In this document: one piece after another, positions 8,558 through 16,693 of the stretch
How positions within the stretch are numbered: position 1 is the stretch's first letter
Layout of the letters: each line of letters starts with the position of its first letter
Origin: Shinella kummerowiae
GTDB taxonomy: Bacteria; Pseudomonadota; Alphaproteobacteria; Rhizobiales; Rhizobiaceae
Assembly: GCF_009827055.1 (NCBI RefSeq)
Contig: NZ_WUMK01000003.1
Span: 620,001-684,000 of the forward strand
DNA: 64,000 nt
Direction: 5' to 3'
The notes under the pieces: model-generated
What the model saw: the letters and a program-made list of their open reading frames with translations, nothing else
What the model was told of the DNA's origin: nothing
The model's database searches: none
Program-made: the position numbers and the translations under genes

Positions 8558-9643
8558 TTAAACGAAGACAAGGGCGTCCTCCCGCTTCCACACGAGGGCA
8601 TAACGGCCCCTCTCCTCGTAGGCCGTGGGGGCGACGTGGCTCAGATGCGTCTCCACCTCGAAAACCCGGCCGTCGTCGAGCGTGAAGAAGGAATTGATCG
8701 CCGCTCCGGAATATTCGCTGGCGACAAAGCTGCCTTCGATGCGAACCTCGTCGCCAGCCGCTGCCGCATCCTGGGGACGGATCGAAACGCGATCGTAGCG
8801 AATGGCGTAGGCCGGCGTGCCGGACGCCTGGCGGGAACCGCCAAGTGCCAGCATGCCGACGGGGCTGTGGAAGCCTTCCCCTTCGACGGTGCCGGAGAAG
8901 ATGTTGTAGCAGTTGAGGAAACGCGCAACGTCTGCCGAAGCCGGGCGGCTATAGAGCGAACCGGCATCCGTGGATTGCGCGATCCGTCCGCGGTCAAGCA
9001 CCAGCACCGTATCCCCCATGGCAAGCGCTTCCGTTTCGGACCCCGTGACATGCAGGAAGGTGACGCCGCAGCGCTCGCGGATGGTGCGAAGCTCACTGCG
9101 CATGCGCATGCGCAGGTTCGCATCGAGCGCGCCGAGCGGCTCGTCCAGCAAGACCATGCTTGGCTCCGTCACGAGCGTACGGGCAAGTGCCACACGCTGC
9201 TTCTGCCCACCGGAGATCTGCGTGGTCGCACGGTCCTCCAGGCCGGAAAGCCCGACGAGGCTGATGATGTCGCGCACCCTCGCTGCAACCACTTTCGGGT
9301 CTGTCACAGGATCAACGACGCGGTTTTCCAGCCCAAAGGCGATGTTCTGCGCAACGCTCAAATGCGGGAAAAGCGCGAAATTCTGAAAGACGAAGCCGAT
9401 GCCGCGTTCATGCGGCGGCACGCTGTCGACACGCTTACCGGCAAAAAGGATTTCCCCGCCGTCCGGCTGTTCGAAGCCGGCGATGACGCGCAGAAGCGTC
9501 GTCTTGCCCGAACCGCTCGGTCCCAGCAGCGAGATATAGGCGTTGTCCGCAAGCGTCGCATCGATGCCGGAAAGCGCCGGCACGCCAGCGAAGGCCTTGT
9601 GCACATTTTTCAGTTGGAGGACGGATGACACCTCTGTTCCCAC
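8558..9643 (-). CDS. ABC transporter ATP-binding protein, PotA-like (first gene of operon)
   Basis: This is a 361-residue ATPase with Walker A GPSGSGKTT, signature ISGGQKQRVALARTL, Walker B SMVLLDEPLGALD, H-loop LHVTGSETEA and a C-terminal TOBE region. The H-loop lacks the usual histidine (VTGSE where most relatives have VTHDQ), a substitution that could lower hydrolysis. The start is a GTG at 9643; a second GTG four codons later is possible and neither has a strong ribosome site. It heads the long minus-strand operon, with its promoter in the AT-richer region shared with the divergent GntR gene. Confidence 0.9.
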   Translation of the reverse strand: MGTEVSSVLQLKNVHKAFAGVPALSGIDATLADNAYISLLGPSGSGKTTLLRVIAGFEQPDGGEILFAGKRVDSVPPHERGIGFVFQNFALFPHLSVAQNIAFGLENRVVDPVTDPKVVAARVRDIISLVGLSGLEDRATTQISGGQKQRVALARTLVTEPSMVLLDEPLGALDANLRMRMRSELRTIRERCGVTFLHVTGSETEALAMGDTVLVLDRGRIAQSTDAGSLYSRPASADVARFLNCYNIFSGTVEGEGFHSPVGMLALGGSRQASGTPAYAIRYDRVSIRPQDAAAAGDEVRIEGSFVASEYSGAAINSFFTLDDGRVFEVETHLSHVAPTAYEERGRYALVWKREDALVFV

Positions 9644-10183
9644 CAGTTTGAGCCGGGAAGCCGTTCACGCAAAGCTTCGCCCTCCACAGAACCGGTCCGT
9701 GTTCTGAGGCAGTAAGAGCTCTCATTCACGCATCATCAAATGCGCGGCGCAGCGATATTCCTGGGCATTTTCACTTCGTTCCGCATACAGCGCCTCTTTC
9801 GGGCACCTTAACTTTCAAAACCATGTCATAGATGGCTTTTGTATTCAATAGACTTTTTAGACATTTCTGTCATGACGGATTTTTGCAGGGCCTCGCCGGC
9901 ATACGAGCACGCATTTTCGTGAAGACCCCTTCGTCGAAAAACGCCGTAAATCTGTTCAAAAACCCAAATATAAGCGCGAAATTCGATATCCTGCCTCATA
10001 AATTGGAAAGAGAACCGCGGAGCCCGGCAAAAATATGTACGGCTCCTTCTAAGAGCGCCACCCTATCCGTGGTCGATGATATGCCATTCTATGTATTCAA
10101 TAATCATTTATGCCGATCTTTTCTTACGGCGAAGAATGCGCCAAAGTGCAGCGCGCCACGAAAGCCAACAGACGACGAGACCC
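9644..10183. promoter_or_regulatory. divergent intergenic region between importer operon and GntR-type regulator
   Basis: These 540 bp carry no credible gene and are clearly richer in A and T than the flanks. They separate the minus-strand importer operon from the plus-strand regulator. Two copies of TGTATTCAATA occur (9840-9850 and 10092-10102), one near each presumed promoter, and are candidate binding sites for the regulator. A long plus-strand open frame from 9832 is a shadow that runs into the regulator gene. Confidence 0.55.
9840..10102. repeat. direct repeat TGTATTCAATA, two copies 252 bp apart
   Basis: The 11-base sequence TGTATTCAATA is present at 9840-9850 and again at 10092-10102, in the same orientation. 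Both lie in the divergent control region, one proximal to each gene. Its partial symmetry (TGTATtcAATA) resembles GntR-type half-sites. Chance recurrence in an AT-rich stretch cannot be excluded. Confidence 0.4.
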
Positions 10184-11194
10184 ATGAAAGACCAGCAGGC
10201 AGCCAACAGCACACAGCGGCGCTACGAGATCGCCGAGGATGTGCTGCGCAGCAATATAGAGTCGGGCACGCTGCCGACTGGCCTCGTGCTGCTGGAAGGG
10301 CCTATCGCCGACATTCTGCAAACCTCGCGCGCGCCCGTGCAGAGAGCGCTCCAGGCACTGGAGATGGAAGGGCTGGTGCACCGTTTCGCCGGCCGCGGCT
10401 TCCTCGTCGGTCCGCCCAGTGCCGACATCGAGCCGAACCGCACCGATATCAAGGCGCTCGGGCTGATCGTGCCGCGCCACGCCGACGAAGCGCTGCAAAA
10501 CCGTTCTTCGTGGGAACGCATCTACAATATCGTCGAGGCGGATGTGGCGGCCTGCGTCGTCTTCGGCCGCTATCGTATCGTCGAGATGGAGCTTGCGAAC
10601 CACTTCAATGTCAGCCGAACGGTGGTCCGCGATGTGCTGACTCGCCTTCGCGAGCGCGGGCTCGTGCGCAAGAATCAGAGTTCGCACTGGATTGCCGGGC
10701 CGCTGACGGCGCAGATGGTCAAGGATCATTTCGTGCTGCGCACGATACTGGAACCTTCGGCAATCCGCCTTGGCGCCCGCGCCGTAAGTCCGACGCGGCT
10801 GGAAGGCCTGCTCCGGCGCCTGCGCGCTGCCGAAGAGGTCAACGCCGCGGGCTCCTTCCAGGAAAATGAGGCCATCCAGGCCGAGTTCATCGAGTGCTGT
10901 GTGCTTGCCACGCCGAATGAACGGCTGAAAGACCTTGTGCGCAACAACCTCCTGCCCGTCATCGCGACCGACAGGCTGCTGCGTCGCCTTGGTCTTCCCG
11001 GCGATCCGGCGATCATCACCGAGCTGCGGTTGATTGCCGAACTCCTGCTGCGTGGCGCAACGGAATCGGCGGTCTCGATGATGGAAACCCATCTCGACGC
11101 TTCGCTCAACCGCACAATCGCCCAGATGAAGATCGTCGCGATCATTCCCGGCCCCGGCGTCACGGCCGCCTACCTGACGCCGGTGCTGGACTGA
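10184..11194 (+). CDS. GntR-family regulator with two tandem winged-helix domains
   Basis: The product is 336 residues from the ATG chosen at 10184; the frame is open from 10076, but the upstream 36 codons do not look like the family. Residues 13-77 form a GntR-type winged helix (EDVLRSNIESG..., RAPVQRALQALEMEGLV, FAGRGFLVG). Residues 110-172 form a second one (RIYNIVEADVAACVVFGRYR, SRTVVRDVLTRLRERGLV). An FCD-like ligand domain follows (DHFVLRTILEPSAIRLGARA). Ordinary GntR proteins have one DNA-binding domain. It probably controls the divergent importer operon and perhaps the hydantoinase-like genes downstream. A 9-bp inverted repeat (11196-11204 with 11227-11235) follows the stop. Confidence 0.88.
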   Translation: MKDQQAANSTQRRYEIAEDVLRSNIESGTLPTGLVLLEGPIADILQTSRAPVQRALQALEMEGLVHRFAGRGFLVGPPSADIEPNRTDIKALGLIVPRHADEALQNRSSWERIYNIVEADVAACVVFGRYRIVEMELANHFNVSRTVVRDVLTRLRERGLVRKNQSSHWIAGPLTAQMVKDHFVLRTILEPSAIRLGARAVSPTRLEGLLRRLRAAEEVNAAGSFQENEAIQAEFIECCVLATPNERLKDLVRNNLLPVIATDRLLRRLGLPGDPAIITELRLIAELLLRGATESAVSMMETHLDASLNRTIAQMKIVAIIPGPGVTAAYLTPVLD

Positions 11195-11254
11195 TCCGCC
11201 GCACGGTGAGCCTCGTCCTGGTCGAAGTGCGGCGGCCGATTGCATCACCTTCTC

Positions 11255-11416
11255 CTATGCCAGCGCTTCGCGAAGGCTAGAAAGCGCAACCTGCCGCTCT
11301 TTACGTGCGGAAAGCGCCTCCCCCATCGCCACCTTGATGAAGCGTGCATTCGGTTGAACCGCCACGCTACAACAATCCAAGCTTTCGGCTTCGTTGGCCG
11401 ACACATTCTCTGCCAT
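11255..11416 (-). CDS. possible small protein, 53 residues, unknown
   Basis: A short frame begins with ATG at 11416 (MAENVSANEAESLDCC) and ends ALSSLREALA. A G-rich stretch (GGGGGCTAAA) precedes the ATG. It lies 54 bp after the HyuA-type gene on the same strand, so it could be the last gene of that operon. It matches no family I recognise, and a chance frame in a 275-bp gap is almost as likely. Confidence 0.3.
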   Translation of the reverse strand: MAENVSANEAESLDCCSVAVQPNARFIKVAMGEALSARKERQVALSSLREALA

Positions 11417-11469
11417 TTTAGCCCCCACTACCCCTGTGACTGGCTCCGCGCTGCAGGCTGGGCGAACCG

Positions 11470-13551
11470 TCAATGTTCCCGTGTCAGCAAATAGCTGCCG
11501 CTTTCGTGCAGCACGCTGGTCCAGCCTGGCTCGATGACGATGGTCGTCGTCACTTCCTCGATGATCGCCGGGCCGTGAATGCGCGCACCGGCGCCGAATT
11601 TCGCGCCGTCATAGATAGGCGTGGATGTCGCCGTGCCGGACTGGGCGAAAATCGCGTCGCGATGGCCCTTCAGCGCATCTTCCGCACTTCCGCCTGCGGC
11701 GAGCTTTGGCGGACGCACCTTTTCGATAAGGCCATAGATGGTGGATTCGAGGTTCACGACCTCGACCACGCTATGGCGCTCCGCATAGGTATAGAGTTCC
11801 TCGTGCCGGGTGTGAAAGGCGTCCTTCACCTTCTCGATCGTGGTCTCGTTGATCGGGAAAGTGCCGATATCCACGGTGCATTCATGCACCTGGCCGACAT
11901 AACGCATGTCGATCGATCGCTTGATATCGATGGCGTCAGGCGTAAAGCCATCGGCCTCGAGATGCACGACGCCCTTTGCCTCGATCTCCCTGAAGAGGCC
12001 GTCGATACGCTCATAGGCGGCCGCATTGTCGAGACGCAGGGGCGCCGGGGCCATATAATTGTACTTCACATCCGAGATGATCTGGCCGAAGGCGCAAAGG
12101 CCGGAAGCGAGCTTGGGCATGATGATCGTGTCGATGCCCATTTCCCGCGCCAGCGCCGTGATATGCGCCGCCGTCGCGCCGCCTGCCCCGACCAGCACGA
12201 AATCGCGCGGATCGTAGCCTCGCTCGACCGAGACACGCCTAATGCCGTTGACCATGTTGTTGTTGACGATGGCGAACATGCCGTAGGCCGCCTGTTCGAC
12301 GGATATCCCGAGCGGCTCTGCGACCCGTGCCACCGCCGCCCGCGCCTTGGCAACATCGAGCGGCAGCTTGCCGCCGAGCAAGCCTTCCGGGTTGAGATAG
12401 CCGAGCACGAGGTTCGCGTCGGACGTCGTCGGCTCCACACCGCCCCGGCCATAACAGGCAGGCCCTGGCTCCGAACCCGCGGACTGCGGACCGACTTGCA
12501 ACAGGCCGAGCGGGTCCACCCAGCCGATCGAACCGCCGCCAGCACCAAGCGTTTCCACCTGGATCATCGGCACGCCAATGCGATACCGCAGGAAATCGAT
12601 GTTCTTGTTGAGATTTGTCTGGCCGTTGCGGGTCAGCGTGATGTCGAAGGACGTGCCGCCCATATCGACGGTGACGACATTCTTGTGGCCGAAGGGCGCG
12701 CCGGCATAAAGACCCGCCTGCGGCGCCGACGCCGGGCCGGAATTGATGGCATAGACAGAGCGGTCCGTCATGACCTGACCGATGGCCAGGCCGCCATTCG
12801 ATTGGAAATAGCGCACCGGCTGCTTGGCGCCGAGAGAGCGGAAATAGGCATCGACCGCCGTGATGTAGCGGCTCATGACCGGCGCGAGATAAGCATTCGT
12901 CACGGCCGTCGAGGTGCGGGTGTATTCACGCACCTGCGGGTAGAGTTCGCTCCCCACCGTCAGGACAACGCCGGGTATCATCTCGCGCACGATCTCCGCC
13001 GCGCGCCGTTCATGCGTCGGGTCGAGGACAGACCAGACGAACGAGATGGCGATAGTCTCTACCTCCTCTTCGAGGAAGACCCGGCAGGCTTCGCGCACGT
13101 CATCTTCATGAAGCGGCGTGCGCACGGAGCCGTCGGACAACACGCGCTCGCGAACACCACGACGCAGATAGCGCGGCACGAGCATCGTGGCGGCCGGGTA
13201 GTCGGGATCGTAACGGAAACCATCTTCCTTGTGGCCGTTGCGGATCTCGATGGAATCTTCGTGGCCCGCGGTGCAGATCAGCCCCGTCTTGCCGCCGCGA
13301 TGGGTGATGAGTGCGTTAAGACCAACGGTCGTGCCGTTGATGCAGAGGTCGCAATTGGCAATGATGTTTTCGATGGGACGCCCAAGATCGCTGGCGATCA
13401 GGCCGAGGCCGTTCTCGATCGCCTTTGTGGGATCGGAGGGGGTGGAGAGTGCCTTGAACAGCTTGACCTCACCGGTCGAGCGGTCGGCAATGACGAAATC
13501 GGTGAAGGTGCCGCCGGCGTCGATACCGAGACGATAGGAATGCATGGTCAT
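11470..13551 (-). CDS. hydantoinase/oxoprolinase family, A-type subunit (HyuA-like), copy 1
   Basis: This is a 693-residue ATP-binding subunit of the hydantoinase/5-oxoprolinase/acetone-carboxylase superfamily. The phosphate motif DAGGTFTDF is at residues 11-19, a second phosphate loop DMGGTSFD at 296-303, GAGGGSIGWVD at about 336-346, and the family block GPQSAGSEPGPACYGRGG just after. Such subunits phosphorylate an amide or ketone oxygen at the expense of ATP so that the B subunit can hydrolyse or carboxylate it. The gene is 11 bp downstream of its B partner. Substrates in the family include hydantoins, 5-oxoproline, lactams and acetone, and the sequence alone does not decide. It is distinct from the copy at 21455. 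Confidence 0.93.
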   Translation of the reverse strand: MTMHSYRLGIDAGGTFTDFVIADRSTGEVKLFKALSTPSDPTKAIENGLGLIASDLGRPIENIIANCDLCINGTTVGLNALITHRGGKTGLICTAGHEDSIEIRNGHKEDGFRYDPDYPAATMLVPRYLRRGVRERVLSDGSVRTPLHEDDVREACRVFLEEEVETIAISFVWSVLDPTHERRAAEIVREMIPGVVLTVGSELYPQVREYTRTSTAVTNAYLAPVMSRYITAVDAYFRSLGAKQPVRYFQSNGGLAIGQVMTDRSVYAINSGPASAPQAGLYAGAPFGHKNVVTVDMGGTSFDITLTRNGQTNLNKNIDFLRYRIGVPMIQVETLGAGGGSIGWVDPLGLLQVGPQSAGSEPGPACYGRGGVEPTTSDANLVLGYLNPEGLLGGKLPLDVAKARAAVARVAEPLGISVEQAAYGMFAIVNNNMVNGIRRVSVERGYDPRDFVLVGAGGATAAHITALAREMGIDTIIMPKLASGLCAFGQIISDVKYNYMAPAPLRLDNAAAYERIDGLFREIEAKGVVHLEADGFTPDAIDIKRSIDMRYVGQVHECTVDIGTFPINETTIEKVKDAFHTRHEELYTYAERHSVVEVVNLESTIYGLIEKVRPPKLAAGGSAEDALKGHRDAIFAQSGTATSTPIYDGAKFGAGARIHGPAIIEEVTTTIVIEPGWTSVLHESGSYLLTREH

Positions 13552-13562
13552 GAGGATGTTCC

Positions 13563-15323
13563 TTAGCGGGAGGCTCTGAGCCGTTCGGTGCCGGCTGTAT
13601 CGATCTCGAGGGTCTGCGGGTTGGCGATCACGACGCCGTAGTCGAGGCGAGCGCCTTCTATGGAGACAAGGCCGTTGCGCACGTCCAAGACGACCTTTTC
13701 GACCGGCCGCTCGAACGGATTGCCGAAGCCTCCCCCACCCGGGTTGAGGTTGGTGATCGTCTCGCCGGGCTTGATCGTCTCGATGATGTTCTTGCGCTCG
13801 ACCTGCACTTTGCCATCACGACGCAGTTCGACGCGGCCGACCTTGGTATCAACCATCGCGGAGGTGGCGCCGGCGGCCCCCATGGCCGGGATGCGGCGCC
13901 CTTCACCGAAGCCGATGCACAGCATGTCGCCATTGAGCGGCTCGACTTCCCAGGCAGTGCCTGAACCGCCGCGGAATTTGCCCGCTCCGCCGGAATCGGT
14001 CATCAGCGAATAGCGATGGATGACGATCGGGTAGGAATACTCCAGCAGTTCCACATCGCCCGATGTGAGCGCCCCAAAGCAGCATTCCGGGCCGACAGCG
14101 TGCCAGCCATCCTGCTTCGGCGTCGCCCCGCCGCCGGAGATGATCGTGGCGAGCACCATGGTCACGAACTCCTCGTTGGTGCGGGAATCGCGCCCGGCAA
14201 TGTTGAGACCGTTGGCATGCCCCCAGGAGGCCGAGACCTTGGACGGCACGGCCTTCTCGAAGGCGAGGCGTACCGCATCGGTCAACGTTTCCATCGGCGT
14301 CGTCGTGCAGTTCATGTGCGGCGCCGGCTCCTGCGCATTGCAGAGCGTGCCTTTCGGGCCGAAATCGACGCTAACGCAACGGTAAAGCCCCTCGTTGTAG
14401 GGTGGCGGCAGGGCAGCGAACATCATCAGGCCGAGATAGACGCCGGAATGGGAATTGCCCTCGTAGGAATTGATGAAGTACGGGATCTGCGGCGGGCTAT
14501 CGATGGCGATGTGGCAGGCATCGCCATCGATCTTCACCGTCGCCTTGATCTCGAAATCGCCGAAGCCGTGGCCGGCATCCTCCAGAATGGCGGAGCCCTC
14601 ATAGGTGCCATTGGGGACGGTGGATATCAGCGCGCGCATGTGCTTGTCGGCCATGTCGAGCAGCGTATCCACGCAGGCATCGACCTGTTCCTTGCCGTAC
14701 TTGTCGAGCATAGCGATGAGGTTGCGCTCACCCACCTGGCAGGCGCCGATAAGGGCGCGGAAATCGCCCTCCTGGTCGCGTCGTGCGCGCATGTTGGTGA
14801 GAATCATGTTGAGGACATCGTGGCGCGGCTTGCCGCGATCCCAGATCTTGACCGGGGGAATGCGCAGGCATTCCGCATAGATCTCCGTCGCGTTCGGATT
14901 GTACCCGGCCGGCACCGGACCGCCGATATCGGTAAGATGCCCTTTGCAAACGGTCCAATAGACGAGCTCGCCCCTGTAGAAGACCGGCTTGTACATGCAC
15001 GTGTCGATGGCATGGCTGCCGCCAAAGGCCGGATCGTTGTGAAGGATCAGGTCGCCTTCATGGATGTCATCGCCGAAGAAGCCGGCAACCGCCTTCATGG
15101 CAGGAATAAGCGAACCGAGATGGATCGGGATGTCCTGGCCCTGCAGGATCATCTCCGGCCGCGCATTGAAGAGCGCGGTCGAATAATCGTGCGCCAGGTT
15201 GAAGACCGAGGAACGTGCCGTCTTTTCCAGTGCGAGCGTCATTTCGCGCTGGGTCGTCTCGAGCATGCCGCGCACGACCGAGAGCGTGATCGGGTCTACT
15301 TTCGAAGTCTGGGTATGAAGCAT
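13563..15323 (-). CDS. hydantoinase/oxoprolinase family, B-type subunit (HyuB-like), copy 1
   Basis: The product is the 586-residue hydrolytic partner of the A subunit next to it. The family motif HNDPAFGGSHAID is at about residues 94-106, GHLTDIGG about 30 residues later, and the C-terminal glycine-rich NLNPGGGGFGNPFERP is typical. The ATG at 15323 is used; a GTG three codons upstream (15332) is equally possible, and neither has a clear ribosome site. Together A and B should act as a cytoplasmic ATP-dependent cyclic-amide hydrolase or a carboxylase. An AraC-type gene is divergent, about 240 bp away, and is the likely regulator. Confidence 0.92.
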   Translation of the reverse strand: MLHTQTSKVDPITLSVVRGMLETTQREMTLALEKTARSSVFNLAHDYSTALFNARPEMILQGQDIPIHLGSLIPAMKAVAGFFGDDIHEGDLILHNDPAFGGSHAIDTCMYKPVFYRGELVYWTVCKGHLTDIGGPVPAGYNPNATEIYAECLRIPPVKIWDRGKPRHDVLNMILTNMRARRDQEGDFRALIGACQVGERNLIAMLDKYGKEQVDACVDTLLDMADKHMRALISTVPNGTYEGSAILEDAGHGFGDFEIKATVKIDGDACHIAIDSPPQIPYFINSYEGNSHSGVYLGLMMFAALPPPYNEGLYRCVSVDFGPKGTLCNAQEPAPHMNCTTTPMETLTDAVRLAFEKAVPSKVSASWGHANGLNIAGRDSRTNEEFVTMVLATIISGGGATPKQDGWHAVGPECCFGALTSGDVELLEYSYPIVIHRYSLMTDSGGAGKFRGGSGTAWEVEPLNGDMLCIGFGEGRRIPAMGAAGATSAMVDTKVGRVELRRDGKVQVERKNIIETIKPGETITNLNPGGGGFGNPFERPVEKVVLDVRNGLVSIEGARLDYGVVIANPQTLEIDTAGTERLRASR

Positions 15324-15565
15324 CGTGTTCACGCTGGTTGAAGGCGAGAACCGACGGCCCGGAAACCGTTCGTCAAGCTGATAGTGTCTGTTCCCTGGGC
15401 CGCCGGTATCTGTCGCACCGTTGAAGCCAGGATCAATCTAGGCAGAGTTTTTCGCGCCGGTCTTTGCAGCGAGGGAACAACGAATTGCGCCGGGGCGCAC
15501 AAGCTGCCATTTTCGTTGCCTGGCAGACATCCTGTGCGTACCTTTGCCTGAAGAGGGGAAGCCGC

Positions 15566-16546
15566 ATGAAGACGAGCATCACCACAAGCGCGACACGCGC
15601 CCCGGATCGTAGCCGCCACTGGCACGAGGCCATCGCCTCGGCCTATTTTCCGCTCGACCTTCGCTTTCGTGAGGCGGGTCGCTTTTCCGGTGACCTGACA
15701 ACCTGGCAGTTCGGCGACGTGTCGATCTCGCGACTGACCTGTGACGCACTGCAATACCTGCGCCTGCCGCACCATTTCCGCGGTGCCCGGGAAGAAGAGT
15801 TCCTCGTGACCGTGCCAGCCAAGGCTGAGGTGTTCTTCTCCCAGTGCGGTCGGGACGTGAAGTGCCGGCCCGGCGGCTTTTTTCTGGAACGCAGCAGCGA
15901 GCCCTACCAGTTCAGCCATGCCGAAGCGGCAGACATGTGGGTACTGAAGGTGGAAGCCGACGCGCTCGGCGGCCGTATGCGCGCGCCGGACCGCTTCTGT
16001 ACATTGCAGTTCGAGGCCAACAACGGCGCCGGCGGTCTCTTTACCGATATGTTGCATCTGCTGCCCGCTCGCTTCGACGGCATGACGCAGGAAGCAAGAA
16101 CAACGGTCGGCCGTCAGCTTGTCGACCTCTTGGTGCTGGCGATCAAGGCCGATGACCGCGTGCTGACGTCAGGCAACTCCACCGTCCGCAACGCCCATCT
16201 CGCTCGCATCGAGGCCTACATGCGCGCCAACCTTCAGGATTTTCGTCTCGACCCAGAACGTATCGCGAGCGCCTGCGGCATCTCCACCCGCTATCTTCAT
16301 GAACTTTTCAAGGATACGGGCGACACCGTCAGAAACTGGATCCGCGGGCAACGACTGTCGGCTTGCCGGGATGCGCTCGCCGACCCGAACAACACCCAGA
16401 CGGCTGCGGAAATCGCTCATAGCTGGGGTTTCAGCGATCAAGCCCAATTCTCCCGCACCTTCAAGATCCACTTTGGCATTCCGCCGGGGGAGTACCGTTC
16501 GAGAGCATGTGCAACGAGGATGGGGACGGTAGCATCGCCCAGGTAG
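15566..16546 (+). CDS. AraC-family transcriptional regulator
   Basis: This is a 326-residue regulator. The start at 15566 is favoured by AGAGGGGAA just upstream; an open frame extends 34 codons further but has no such signal. An N-terminal cupin-like sensor of the FeaR/NitR type (RFREAGRFSGDLTTWQFGDV, PGGFFLERSSEPYQFSH) is followed by a C-terminal AraC double helix-turn-helix (DPERIASACGISTRYLHELF, AEIAHSWGFSDQAQFSRTF). It is divergent from the first HyuB/HyuA pair, which makes that operon its probable target. The effector is unknown. Confidence 0.92.
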   Translation: MKTSITTSATRAPDRSRHWHEAIASAYFPLDLRFREAGRFSGDLTTWQFGDVSISRLTCDALQYLRLPHHFRGAREEEFLVTVPAKAEVFFSQCGRDVKCRPGGFFLERSSEPYQFSHAEAADMWVLKVEADALGGRMRAPDRFCTLQFEANNGAGGLFTDMLHLLPARFDGMTQEARTTVGRQLVDLLVLAIKADDRVLTSGNSTVRNAHLARIEAYMRANLQDFRLDPERIASACGISTRYLHELFKDTGDTVRNWIRGQRLSACRDALADPNNTQTAAEIAHSWGFSDQAQFSRTFKIHFGIPPGEYRSRACATRMGTVASPR

Positions 16547-16693
16547 GCGGTCCTGAACGATCCTTTCGGAAAAGTACCGGTCGTCATGATGGCCTTCGCG
16601 CTCCCGTGGTGAAGCGCATCCCGGCTCCAATCCACGGGCGCGCCGGGGCATTTCGAGCGAGTTGCGACTCGGGAAGAGTCTTTGCCATCGGCG

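Noticed and set aside
11196..11235. 9-bp inverted repeat after the GntR-type gene as a terminator
   Set aside because: The 22-base loop is long and no T-run follows; I mention it only with the gene.
13229..15341. long plus-strand frames opposite the HyuA/HyuB genes
   Set aside because: No family motifs and no ribosome site; they mirror the codon bias of the real minus-strand genes.
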